A stretch of DNA of 64,000 nucleotides from Promicromonospora sukumoe (lineage in GTDB: Bacteria > Actinomycetota > Actinomycetes > Actinomycetales > Cellulomonadaceae). Made by a program: the position numbers and the translations under genes. Location of the stretch: NCBI RefSeq assembly GCF_014137995.1, contig NZ_JACGWV010000001.1, forward strand, positions 3,782,001 through 3,846,000, written 5' to 3'. Under the pieces are notes generated by a model, which worked only from the letters and a program-made list of their open reading frames with translations, made no database searches and was not told where the DNA came from. Positions 34,362 to 43,075 of this stretch are shown in pieces (position 1 is the first letter of the stretch; every line of letters starts with the position of its first letter).

Positions 34362-34389
34362 CGGCGGAGGCAGACACCTGCCTCCGCCG
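34362..34389 (+). terminator. Terminator hairpin after the DUF4236 gene
   Basis: Perfect 12-bp arms (cggcggaggcag / ctgcctccgccg) with loop acac, 8 bases after the stop. Confidence 0.7.
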
Positions 34390-34432
34390 GCGACGGCCGC
34401 CCCTGGGGGCCGGGGACGCCCGTGATTCCGGG

Positions 34433-35755
34433 ATGTCGGACCGCGTGACTAGAGTGGCGGGCGTGGAGCAAGCCCCCGGGAAGAGCATCCCGCCGTCGTA
34501 CAGCGCGCAGGACGTCGAGCGCTGGGTGACAGAGCCGCCCAAGTCGCAGGCCCGGACCCCGTTCGAGCGCGACCGCGGGCGCGTGGTGCATTCCTCCGCG
34601 CTGCGCCGGCTCGGCGCCAAGACCCAGGTGCTCGGCGCGGGGCACGACGACTTCGTGCGCACCCGCCTGACGCACTCCCTCGAGGTGGCGCAGGTGGGCC
34701 GCGGCATGGGCCGCTCGCTCGGCTGCGACCCCGACGTCGTCGACACCGCCTGCCTCACGCACGACCTGGGGCACCCGCCCTTCGGGCACAACGGCGAGAC
34801 GGCGCTGGCCGAGATCGCCGAGCCGATCGGCGGCTTCGAGGGCAACGCCCAGACCCTGCGCCTGCTGACCCGCCTGGAGCCCAAGGTGATCGGGTTCGAC
34901 GGCGTCCCCGCCGGCCTCAACCTGACGCGCGCCAGCCTCGACGCGAGCGTCAAGTACCCCTGGGCCTACGGCGCGGGCCCTGCCCGGCCCGACGGCACGG
35001 CCAGCCGCAAGTTCGGCGTCTACCCCGACGACGTGCCCGTCTTCACGTGGCTGCGCAAGGACGCGCCCGACGGCGTGAAGTGCCTGGAGGCGCAGGTCAT
35101 GGACCTCGCCGACGACATCAGCTACTCCGTGCACGACGTCGAGGACGGCGTGGTGGCCGGCCGGATCGACCTGGACCTCATGGCGGACCCCGAGGAGCGG
35201 GCGCGCGTCGCCGAGTACGTGCGGTCCTGGTACGGCGAGTGGTACCGGGTCGACGCGATCGACTCCGCCATCGGCCGGCTGCAGGAGTACCTGCGTGGCG
35301 AGGGCCACCTGGTGCGGGCCTTTGACGGCTCCCGCGGCTCGCTGGCCTCGCTCAAGGACATGACGAGCCAGCTCATCGGCCGGTTCATCGGTGCGGCCAT
35401 CGACGCCACGCGCGCCGAGTACGGCGACGGCGCGCTGACGCGGTACGCCGCCCGGCTCGTGGTGCCGGACGAGACCGAGCACGAGATCCTCGCGCTCAAG
35501 GGCATCGCCGTGGCCTACGTGATGGCGCCGCGCGGCCAGGAGCCCCGCTACGTGCGCGAGCGGGAGATCCTGACCGACCTGGTGCGCGTGCTGGCCGACC
35601 GCGGACCCGACGAGCTGGAGCCGCCGCTCGCGGCGGACTGGCGCGCGGCGTCCGACGACGCCGCGCGCCTGCGCGTGGTGGTGGACCAGGTCGCCTCGCT
35701 CACCGACCTGTCCGCCATCGCCCTGCACCGGCGCCTGGTGACACCGGCCTCGTAG
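34433..35755 (+). CDS. dgt: dGTP triphosphohydrolase-like protein
   Basis: A 440-residue HD-domain dNTPase. Metal/catalytic motifs are RTRLTHSLEVAQ and THDLGHPPFGHNGE, with the second HD-side Asp in QVMDLADDISYSVHDVED. It hydrolyses dNTPs to deoxynucleoside and triphosphate. ATG start at 34433; a GTG 30 bases later (VEQAPG) is an alternative. It normally precedes dnaG on the same strand in relatives; here dnaG points the other way. Only 8 bases separate its stop from the convergent maltose permease. Confidence 0.92.
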   Translation: MSDRVTRVAGVEQAPGKSIPPSYSAQDVERWVTEPPKSQARTPFERDRGRVVHSSALRRLGAKTQVLGAGHDDFVRTRLTHSLEVAQVGRGMGRSLGCDPDVVDTACLTHDLGHPPFGHNGETALAEIAEPIGGFEGNAQTLRLLTRLEPKVIGFDGVPAGLNLTRASLDASVKYPWAYGAGPARPDGTASRKFGVYPDDVPVFTWLRKDAPDGVKCLEAQVMDLADDISYSVHDVEDGVVAGRIDLDLMADPEERARVAEYVRSWYGEWYRVDAIDSAIGRLQEYLRGEGHLVRAFDGSRGSLASLKDMTSQLIGRFIGAAIDATRAEYGDGALTRYAARLVVPDETEHEILALKGIAVAYVMAPRGQEPRYVREREILTDLVRVLADRGPDELEPPLAADWRAASDDAARLRVVVDQVASLTDLSAIALHRRLVTPAS

Positions 35756-35763
35756 GCGAGGGC

Positions 35764-36648
35764 TCAGCCCTTGACGGAGCCCGCCGTCAGCCCGCCCACG
35801 ATGTACTTCTGCAGGAACAGGAACAGCGCGAGCACCGGCACCGCCGAGACGACGGCGCCCGCCGTGAACAGGCCCCAGTTGGCGTCCTGCAGCGACGACA
35901 CCCAACCGTAGAGCCCCACCGCGAGGGTCCAGTTGTCCTCGGACTGGAGCAGCACCCGCGCGATGATGAACTCGCCGAACGTGCTGATGAAGCTGAGCAG
36001 CCCCACCACGGCGAGGATCGGCGCGGTCAGGCGCAGCACGATGGTCCAGTAGATCTGGGCGTGCGAGGCGCCGTCGATCTTCGCGGCCTCGTCGATCTCG
36101 CGCGGCACGGTGTTGAAGAACCCGTACATGAGGAACGTGTTCACGCCGAGCGCGCCGCCCAGGTACACGCAGATCAGCGAGAGCTTGGAGTCCAGGCCGA
36201 GGCCGGGCACCACGTTGCCGAGCGAGATGAGCAGCAGGAAGATCGCCACGAAGGCGAGCATCTGCGGGAACATCTGGATGATCAGCAGGGCCGTGAGCCC
36301 CACCCGGCGCCCGCTGAACCGGAACCGCGAGAAGGCGTACGCCGCGGCGGCGCCCATGAGCACGGTGCCGACGCCGGTCGCGACCGCCACCACCAGGGTG
36401 TTGGCCATCCAGGTCCAGAACCGCGTGTCGGCGAGCGCCGCGTAGTTGGCCCCCGACACCGACGCGAACAGGTCGTTCGAGCCGGTCAGCGTGCCGCCGT
36501 CGGCCAGGGAGGCGGAGACGACGTAGACGAGCGGGAAGCCCGCGTAGACCACGGCGACGACGCCGACGAGGTGCCGCCAGCCGATCTCGGAGAACCAGCG
36601 GGCGCGCTGCCCGGGGCGGCGCGGGACGTGTGCGGTGCGCGGGCTCAT
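35764..36648 (-). CDS. Maltose-type ABC permease (MalG-like)
   Basis: A 294-residue permease with six TM segments. The EAA loop is EIDEAAKIDGASHAQIYWTIVLR. The start overlaps the MalF-type stop by one base (TGATG). Its close match to the MalG pattern and the GH13/LacI neighbours indicate maltose or maltodextrin import. Confidence 0.94.
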   Translation of the reverse strand: MSPRTAHVPRRPGQRARWFSEIGWRHLVGVVAVVYAGFPLVYVVSASLADGGTLTGSNDLFASVSGANYAALADTRFWTWMANTLVVAVATGVGTVLMGAAAAYAFSRFRFSGRRVGLTALLIIQMFPQMLAFVAIFLLLISLGNVVPGLGLDSKLSLICVYLGGALGVNTFLMYGFFNTVPREIDEAAKIDGASHAQIYWTIVLRLTAPILAVVGLLSFISTFGEFIIARVLLQSEDNWTLAVGLYGWVSSLQDANWGLFTAGAVVSAVPVLALFLFLQKYIVGGLTAGSVKG

Positions 36649-38216
36649 CAGGCGATCTCCTCGAGCGAGCGGGTGCGCCGGAACGCGAGGGCGGAGATGG
36701 TCGCGACCACCACGAAGATGACGATCGACAGGGCGCTGGCCAGGCCGTAGTCCTTGGCCGCTGTGCCGTCGAGCCCGGAGACCGAGTAGACCATCGAGAT
36801 GAGGATGTCGGTGTGCCCCAGCGGCACCGAGGCGTCGTCGAACCGCGGGCCGCCGCCCGTGAGCATGTAGATCAGCGTGAAGTTGTTGAAGTTGAACGCG
36901 AACGACGAGATGAGCAGCGGCGCCGTCGCGACCAGCAGCAGCGGCAGCGTGATGGACCGCCACGTGCGCCAGCGGCCCGCGCCGTCGATCTTCGCGGCCT
37001 CCAGCACGTCGGTCGGCAGCGACTGGAGCGCGCCCGTGCAGATCAGGAACATGTACGGGAAGCCGAGCCACAGGTTCACGCCGAGCACCGCCAGCTTGGC
37101 GAGCACCGGGTCGGTGAGCCACGGGATCGACGCCCCGCCCAGCAGCACCTCGTTGACGAACCCGTAGGACCGGTTCAGCATGCCCGACCACAGCAGGGCC
37201 GCGAGGAACCCGGGGATCGCGTACGGCAGGATCACGAGCGTCCGGTAGATCCGGCGGCCGCGCAGGCGCGCGTCGTTGAACGCGATCGCCAGGAACAGGC
37301 CGAGCAGGAACGTGGACGCGACCGACAGCACGGCGAACGCGAACGTCCACACCAGGATCTTGCCGAACGGACCGGCGTACCGCTCGTCGCCGAACGCGGT
37401 GACGAAGTTGTCGAACCCGACCAGCACGCGCCAGCCCACGGGCAGGGTGGTGCCGTCGGCGGCCTCGAACTGGCCGTCGTCGTTGGGCGTGTACGTCACG
37501 CCCGTGGCGGTGTCGGTCATGGTGTCCGACGCCTCGTCGTAGGTCAGCGTGGACGTGAAGACGTAACCGGTGCGGGCGTCCTGCGTGCGGACCGAGCCCT
37601 CGTTCGGGTCGTCGGACACGGGCACGCGCAGCTTCGTGACCTCCTGCTGCCGCTCCAGGACCGCGGCGTACTCCAGCACGTCGTACCCGGGCAGCGCGGT
37701 GATCCGCCCGGCGTCGACGGAGGCGCCGTCCACGGGCTCCAGCGGCTGGTCGGCCGTCCCGGCCCGCACCGCGCCGTCGGGCGAGACGACGGCGAAGCCG
37801 AGCGTGCCGCCGTCGGACACGACCGTCAGGGGCGAGGACGGCGAGCCCTCGACGCGGCGCTCGTTCTGCACCAGCAGGGCCTCGATGGCCTGCTCCTTGG
37901 TGCTGTTGTGCCCGTCGCCGTAGTTGGTGAACGCGACGTAGCCGGTGTAGGCCACCACGTAGACCTGGTAGACGAGCAGGAAGGCCAGGCCGGGGAGGAT
38001 GTACTTCAGCGGCAGCGCGCGCTTGGAGAAGTAGGCCCAGTTGGCGACGATCAGCAGCGCCACCATCGCGGCGAGGATGCCCCAGGACTCCGCGCCCCAC
38101 GCGGCCAGCACGGCGTACACGCCGAGGGCGTCGACCAGGGCGATCAGGACGAGCTTGACGAGAAACCCGGGGCTCCAGCCGGTGCGGCCGGAGCCCCGGG
38201 TCACGGGTGAGTACAT
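36648..38216 (-). CDS. Maltose-type ABC permease (MalF-like)
   Basis: A 522-residue permease. After three N-terminal TM segments it has a large extracytoplasmic loop (~residues 110-270), the P2 domain that distinguishes MalF, then the conserved permease core with EAA loop VLEAAKIDGAGRWRTWRSITLP. One-base overlap with both neighbouring genes, a tight three-gene operon. Confidence 0.94.
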   Translation of the reverse strand: MYSPVTRGSGRTGWSPGFLVKLVLIALVDALGVYAVLAAWGAESWGILAAMVALLIVANWAYFSKRALPLKYILPGLAFLLVYQVYVVAYTGYVAFTNYGDGHNSTKEQAIEALLVQNERRVEGSPSSPLTVVSDGGTLGFAVVSPDGAVRAGTADQPLEPVDGASVDAGRITALPGYDVLEYAAVLERQQEVTKLRVPVSDDPNEGSVRTQDARTGYVFTSTLTYDEASDTMTDTATGVTYTPNDDGQFEAADGTTLPVGWRVLVGFDNFVTAFGDERYAGPFGKILVWTFAFAVLSVASTFLLGLFLAIAFNDARLRGRRIYRTLVILPYAIPGFLAALLWSGMLNRSYGFVNEVLLGGASIPWLTDPVLAKLAVLGVNLWLGFPYMFLICTGALQSLPTDVLEAAKIDGAGRWRTWRSITLPLLLVATAPLLISSFAFNFNNFTLIYMLTGGGPRFDDASVPLGHTDILISMVYSVSGLDGTAAKDYGLASALSIVIFVVVATISALAFRRTRSLEEIA

Positions 38217-39439
38217 CAACCGATCTCGCCCTGGATGTCGTCGACCATCTTGTCCCAGGCCTTGGCCGGGTCGGACTTGCCGGAGACGATCGCGGCCTCG
38301 GTCACGCCCCAGTACGCCCACACGGCACCCATCTCGGGCAGCGACGGCATCGGGACGGCGTCGGCGCCGACCTCACGGAAGCCCGCGGTGATCGGGTCCT
38401 CGGAGGCGGTGTCGGCGGCCTCGATGAGGGCCGGCGGGCGGTCGCCCGCCTCGTACAGCGCGAGCTGCGCCTCGGGGGTCGCCATGTAGTTGACCAGGAA
38501 GTCGTTGGCGAGCAGCGCGTTCTCGCTCTGCGCGCTCACGTAGAAGCCGGCCACGCCCACGAACGGCTGGGCGGGCTCGCCGCCGGCGCTCGGGATCGGG
38601 TCGATCGCCAGGTCGAGGTCGCCGAACGACTCCAGCATCCACGGGCCGCCCACGATGAAGGGCGACTCGCCCTTGGCGAAGGCCGCCAGCGCGATGTCGT
38701 AGGTGACGTCGGTGCTCAGGTTGCCGGCGTCGCCCTGCTCCGCGAGCCACTCCGCGAATGCGGTGCCGCCCTCGCCGCCGAGAGCGAGCTCGGGCTTGTA
38801 CGAGCCGTCCTCGTTCTGCTCGAAGACCGGGGCGCCGAACGACGTCTGCAGCGGATAGAAGGTGTAGGGGTCACCCTCGGTGGAGGTCTGGATCAGCAGC
38901 GGGTACTTGGTGCCGGCGTCCTTGCCGGCCGCGATGGCGTCGTCCCAGGTGGCCGGGGCCTCCGGGGCGAGCTCCGTGTTACGGATCAGCGCGATGTTCT
39001 CCACCGCGTAGGGCAGGCCGTAGACCTGGCCGTCCTGCGTGAACGCCGAGACCGAGACGGGCTCGAAGGCGCCGGCGGTGTCGCCGAGCTCGATCGGGGC
39101 CACGACGCCGTTGGTCGTGAGCTCGCCCAGCCAGTCGTGCGCGCCGACGGTGATGTCGGGGCCCTTGCCCGTGGGCACCTGCGCCAGGAAGTCGGGGCGG
39201 ATGTCCTCGAAGTTCTTCAGGACCACCTCGACGTCGGCGCCCGTGGTCTCCTCGAAGCCGACAGCGGCCTCCTCCACGGCGGCCTGGCGGGTCTCGTCGA
39301 CCCACACGGTGAGGGTCGCGCCCTCGCCGTTCGGTGCGGCCGACTCCTCGCCGCCCGCTTGCTCCGCCGCGCCGCCCGCGCAGGCGGCCAGCGCCAGCGT
39401 CGTGGTCAGGACAGCGGCGGTCAGGATGCTCCGTCGCAT
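38216..39439 (-). CDS. Maltose/maltodextrin-binding lipoprotein (MalE-like)
   Basis: A 407-residue binding protein. Signal residues 1-22 with lipobox ALAAC, then the bilobed fold (LTVWVDETRQAAVEEAA, DWLGELTTNG, FIVGGPWMLESF). First gene of the transport operon. It is divergent from LacI across 160 bases containing a GCTTGCAAGC site. Confidence 0.94.
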   Translation of the reverse strand: MRRSILTAAVLTTTLALAACAGGAAEQAGGEESAAPNGEGATLTVWVDETRQAAVEEAAVGFEETTGADVEVVLKNFEDIRPDFLAQVPTGKGPDITVGAHDWLGELTTNGVVAPIELGDTAGAFEPVSVSAFTQDGQVYGLPYAVENIALIRNTELAPEAPATWDDAIAAGKDAGTKYPLLIQTSTEGDPYTFYPLQTSFGAPVFEQNEDGSYKPELALGGEGGTAFAEWLAEQGDAGNLSTDVTYDIALAAFAKGESPFIVGGPWMLESFGDLDLAIDPIPSAGGEPAQPFVGVAGFYVSAQSENALLANDFLVNYMATPEAQLALYEAGDRPPALIEAADTASEDPITAGFREVGADAVPMPSLPEMGAVWAYWGVTEAAIVSGKSDPAKAWDKMVDDIQGEIG

Positions 39440-39547
39440 CGTCACTCCCGATGGTTCGCGGCCCGACGTCGGGCCTGGGTTTCGATGCCCGAACCGTACG
39501 GGCACATCGGCCGATTGTGCAAGAAGTTGCGATAAAGTTTCAGCATC

Positions 39548-39557
39548 GCTTGCAAGC
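39548..39557. promoter_or_regulatory. Candidate LacI operator upstream of malE-like/lacI genes
   Basis: gcttgcaagc, a 10-bp perfect palindrome in the divergent promoter region. It shares cgcttgca with the operator at 40698. A weaker ttgtgcaagaagttgcga lies at ~39515-39532. Confidence 0.6.
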
Positions 39558-39599
39558 CAGCATCCGACACCCGGTAAACACCCAGGACGAAGGAACCGC

Positions 39600-40649
39600 A
39601 TGTCGCCTAGGCTGCCTGGCGTGCGCACCCGACTGACCGACCTCGCCGAACAGGCGGGGGTCTCCACCGCGACCGTGTCGCGCGTGCTCAACGGCAAGCC
39701 CGGCGTGGCCGGCGAGACCCGCCAGGCGGTGCTCGCCGCCCTCGACGTGCTCGGCTACGAGCGGCCGTCCGCGCTGCGCGCGCGGCCCGCCGGCCTCATC
39801 GGCCTGGTGGTCCCCGAGCTGTCCAACCCGGTGTTCCCCGCGTTCGCGCAGGCCATCGAGTCGCAGCTCGCCTCGCGCGGCTACACGCCGCTGCTGTGCA
39901 CCCAGTCGCCGGGCGGCACCACCGAGGACGAGTACGTCGAGACGCTGATCGACCACGCCGTGGACGGCATCGTGTTCGTCTCCGGCAAGCACGCCGACAC
40001 GCGCGCCTCGACCGAGCGCTACCAGCGGCTGCGCGGGCGCGGCCTGCCGATCGTGCTGATCAACGGCTATGCCGAGGGCATCGACGCCCCGTTCGTGTCG
40101 CCGGATGACAGCGCCAGCATCGAGCTGTCGGTGCGGCACCTGGTGGCGCTGGGCCACCGCAGCATCGGCATGGCCATCGGGCCGGACCGGTTCGTACCGG
40201 CCAAGCGCAAGATCGAGGCGTTCGTGGCCCAGCTCCTGCGGCACGGCCTGGCGGCCACCGAGGAGGAGGCCCGCAAGCACGTCAGCCTCACGCTCTACAC
40301 GCTGGAGGGCGGCCAGGCGGCGGCCGGCGAGCTGTTCGACGCCGGGCACACCGCCGTCGTCTGCGGTTCCGACCTGATGGCACTCGGCGCCGTGCGCGCG
40401 GCGCACGCCCGCGGCCTGTCCGTGCCCGACGACGTGAGCGTCGTCGGCTACGACGACTCGCCCCTGGTCGCGTTCACCGACCCGCCGCTGACGACGGTGC
40501 GCCAGCCGGTCGCCGACATGGCCCACGCGGCCGTCAGCGCCCTGCTCACCGAGATCCACGGGGAGCGCGCACCGCGCTCGGAGCTGCTGTTCACGCCGGA
40601 GCTGGTGGTGCGCGGCTCGACCGGGGCGGCGCCGCACCACGACGCCTGA
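39600..40649 (+). CDS. LacI-family regulator (maltose repressor type)
   Basis: A 349-residue LacI repressor. HTH at the start ([21 protein letters not shown]), then the hinge and a periplasmic-binding-like sensor ([42 protein letters not shown]). AAGGA precedes the ATG; an internal GTG at 39621 is the alternative. It sits between the transporter operon and the alpha-glucosidase, with a like operator on both sides, so it likely represses both. Confidence 0.94.
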   Translation: MSPRLPGVRTRLTDLAEQAGVSTATVSRVLNGKPGVAGETRQAVLAALDVLGYERPSALRARPAGLIGLVVPELSNPVFPAFAQAIESQLASRGYTPLLCTQSPGGTTEDEYVETLIDHAVDGIVFVSGKHADTRASTERYQRLRGRGLPIVLINGYAEGIDAPFVSPDDSASIELSVRHLVALGHRSIGMAIGPDRFVPAKRKIEAFVAQLLRHGLAATEEEARKHVSLTLYTLEGGQAAAGELFDAGHTAVVCGSDLMALGAVRAAHARGLSVPDDVSVVGYDDSPLVAFTDPPLTTVRQPVADMAHAAVSALLTEIHGERAPRSELLFTPELVVRGSTGAAPHHDA

Positions 40650-40697
40650 CGGCTGTCTGACGCAGCACACTGGCCGATCGGGGGCCATTCCTCCCGT

Positions 40698-40714
40698 ACG
40701 CTTGCAGCAAGCGT
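40698..40714. promoter_or_regulatory. LacI operator upstream of the alpha-glucosidase
   Basis: acgcttgc-a-gcaagcgt: perfect 8-bp arms about a central base, 37 bases before the GH13 start. This is the standard LacI-family operator form. Confidence 0.8.
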
Positions 40715-40751
40715 TACAGCCCCTTTCTCCCGACCCCCGAGGACGCGACAC

Positions 40752-42524
40752 GTGACAAGCACTGCCCCGATCACCACCTCCGACCTCACCGCCGGAGCAC
40801 CCGTCCACACCGTCGCCGGCAACGGCGAGTGGTGGCGTGACGCGGTGATCTACCAGGTCTACCCGCGCTCGTTCGCGGACGGTGACGGCGACGGGACCGG
40901 CGACCTGCCGGGCGTCACCTCCAAGCTCGACCACCTGGCCCAGCTCGGCGTCGACGCCGTGTGGCTGAGCCCGTTCTACCGCTCGCCCCAGAAGGACGCC
41001 GGCTACGACGTGGCCGACTACCGCGACATCGACCCGCTGTTCGGCACGCTCGCCGACTTCGACGAGATGCTCGCCGGCGCCCACGAGCGCGGCCTCAAGG
41101 TCATCGTCGACCTGGTGCCCAACCACTCCTCCGACCAGCACGTCTGGTTCCAGGAGGCGCTGGCCGCCGCCCCCGGCTCGGCCGAGCGCGAGCGGTACAT
41201 GTTCCGCGACGGCCGCGGCCCGGCCGGCGACGAGGTGCCGAACAACTGGCAGTCGATCTTCGGCGGCCCGGCCTGGACGCGCCTCGCGCCTCGCGAGGAC
41301 GACGGTCCCCTGGGCCCGCAGTGGTACCTGCACCTGTTCGACTCCACGCAGCCGGACCTGAACTGGGACAACCCCGAGGTGCGCACCGAGTTCGAGGACG
41401 TGCTGCGGTTCTGGCTCGACCGGGGCGTGGACGGGTTCCGCGTCGACGTCGCGCACGGCATGATCAAGGCCGCCGGCCTGCCCGACTGGGACGGCCAGGT
41501 CGCGATGGTCGAGGGCACCGTTGAGGAGGCCACCGAGGCCGACCCCGGCGCCCCCGAGGACGGCTCCACGGGCGCGGGCAACCGCGGCCCGATGTTCGAC
41601 CAGGACGGCGTGCACGACATCTACCGCGCCTGGCACAAGGTGCTCGCCGAGTACGACGGCGACCGCTGCCTCGTGGCCGAGGCCTGGGTGGAGCCGCTGA
41701 GCCGGCTGGCCCGGTACGTGCGCCCCGACGAGATGCACCAGGCCTTCAACTTCTCGTTCCTCACCGCGCCGTGGGACGCCGCGACCGTGCGCACCGTGGT
41801 CAACGCCTCGCTGAGCACCATGCAGGCCGTGGGCGCGCCCACCACCTGGGTGCTGTCCAACCACGACGTCGTGCGGCACGCGTCGCGCTTCGGCCTGGAG
41901 GAGATCGGCGGGCGCCAGCTCAACGGCATCGGCGCGAACGACCCGCAGCCCGACGCCGCGCTCGGCCTGCGCCGGGCCCGCGCCGCTAGCCTGCTCATGC
42001 TCGGCCTGCCCGGCTCCGCGTACATGTACCAGGGCGAGGAGCTCGGCCTGCCCGACCACACCGCCCTGCCCGACGACGTGCGCCAGGACCCGTCGTTCTT
42101 CCGCACGGACGGCGCCGAGCCGGGCCGCGACGGCTGCCGCGTGCCGCTGCCGTGGGTCGGCGGCGCACCGGGCAACGGGTTCGGCCCCACGGGCAAGACC
42201 TGGCTGCCGCAGCCGGACGTCTACGCCGAGCTGGCCGCCGACAAGCAGTACGGCGTCAAGGGCTCGACCTACGAGATGTACCGCGCCGCGCTCGGGCTGC
42301 GCCGGGCCGAGAACCTCGGCGCGGGCGCGCTGGCCTGGGTCGACTCCCTGGCCGACCACCCGGACGTCGTCGCCTTCCGGATCGCGGACGTCGTCGTGGT
42401 CGCCAACCTGAGCGACTCGGTGTTCCCGCTGCCCGCCGGGTCGCAGGTGCTGGTCGCCTCGGGCGAGGTCGACGCCACCTCGGGCGAGCTGCCGTCGGAC
42501 ACGACGGTCTGGCTGCGCGGCTGA
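40752..42524 (+). CDS. GH13 alpha-glucosidase / oligo-1,6-glucosidase-type
   Basis: A 590-residue intracellular GH13 enzyme cleaving maltose-type oligosaccharides. Conserved regions: DLVPNHSS (I), [10 protein letters not shown] with the nucleophile Asp (II), LVAEAWV with the acid/base Glu (III) and LSNHDVVRH (IV). No signal peptide. GTG start, 102 bases after lacI with an operator between. Completes an import-and-hydrolysis locus with the MalEFG-like transporter. Confidence 0.94.
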   Translation: MTSTAPITTSDLTAGAPVHTVAGNGEWWRDAVIYQVYPRSFADGDGDGTGDLPGVTSKLDHLAQLGVDAVWLSPFYRSPQKDAGYDVADYRDIDPLFGTLADFDEMLAGAHERGLKVIVDLVPNHSSDQHVWFQEALAAAPGSAERERYMFRDGRGPAGDEVPNNWQSIFGGPAWTRLAPREDDGPLGPQWYLHLFDSTQPDLNWDNPEVRTEFEDVLRFWLDRGVDGFRVDVAHGMIKAAGLPDWDGQVAMVEGTVEEATEADPGAPEDGSTGAGNRGPMFDQDGVHDIYRAWHKVLAEYDGDRCLVAEAWVEPLSRLARYVRPDEMHQAFNFSFLTAPWDAATVRTVVNASLSTMQAVGAPTTWVLSNHDVVRHASRFGLEEIGGRQLNGIGANDPQPDAALGLRRARAASLLMLGLPGSAYMYQGEELGLPDHTALPDDVRQDPSFFRTDGAEPGRDGCRVPLPWVGGAPGNGFGPTGKTWLPQPDVYAELAADKQYGVKGSTYEMYRAALGLRRAENLGAGALAWVDSLADHPDVVAFRIADVVVVANLSDSVFPLPAGSQVLVASGEVDATSGELPSDTTVWLRG

Positions 42525-42540
42525 CCCACCTGGTCAGCAC

Positions 42541-42628
42541 AACGCTGGTCGAGCGAAAACGCTGGTCGAGCTTGTCGAGACCCCGGGGTCTCGACAAGCT
42601 CGACCAGCGTTTTCGCTCGACCGGCGTT
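42541..42628. repeat. 88-bp loopless palindrome (terminator / dispersed repeat)
   Basis: Arms of 44 bp (42541-42584 and 42585-42628) pair with a single mismatch and no loop; the centre is ccccgggg. It contains gctggtcgagcttgtcgagacc, the core also found in the DUF5107-TPR and ALDH7-type genes. It lies between the convergent GH13 gene and the lipase module, so it may also terminate both. Confidence 0.92.
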
Positions 42629-42647
42629 TCGCTCGTTCAGCGGTGGG

Positions 42648-43061
42648 TCAGCCCGGCGTGATGCCGTAGTGCTCGCGGATGTCGCCGATCGACGGCGTCC
42701 CGTTGAACCCGACCAGCTGTTCGATGACCGAGATCGACCCGTCCTCGTTGGCGAAGTCCACGTAGACCACCGAGGCGTCGTCCAGGTCGGGGGAAGCGGC
42801 GAAGGCCCGCAGCACGTCCTCCATGACCGCGGACACCTCCGTCTCCGTGCTGCCCGCGATCGTGACCGAGCCCTTCTGGCTCGGGTTGCCGAAGGACCGC
42901 TTGCAGGTGAACTCGGCCCCGACCACGTTCTGCACGGACGTCGCGGCCGCGGTCAGCGCCTCCTCGCACTTGCGTGCGGAACCGGTGCCGCAGGCCGCGA
43001 GAGTCAGGACGACCAGGGTCACGAGACCGGTCGACGTCAGGAATGTCCAAAAAGTACGCAC
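42648..43061 (-). CDS. Small lipoprotein, last gene of the WXG100-lipase module
   Basis: A 137-residue predicted lipoprotein. GTG start with AGGGG upstream, hydrophobic signal and lipobox TLAAC (Cys ~25), then a ~110-residue mixed domain with two cysteines (KCEEAL and FTCKRSF) and no family I recognise. It starts 14 bases after the lipase-like gene. Being exported and paired with a putative secreted effector, it could be an immunity or anchoring partner (inference). Confidence 0.75.
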   Translation of the reverse strand: MRTFWTFLTSTGLVTLVVLTLAACGTGSARKCEEALTAAATSVQNVVGAEFTCKRSFGNPSQKGSVTIAGSTETEVSAVMEDVLRAFAASPDLDDASVVYVDFANEDGSISVIEQLVGFNGTPSIGDIREHYGITPG

Positions 43062-43075
43062 GTCGTCCCCTGCTG

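Noticed and set aside
42574..42628. Classical Rho-independent terminator with T-tract
   Set aside because: No run of T follows either arm; most palindromes here lack it, so terminator labels rest on position and stem strength only.
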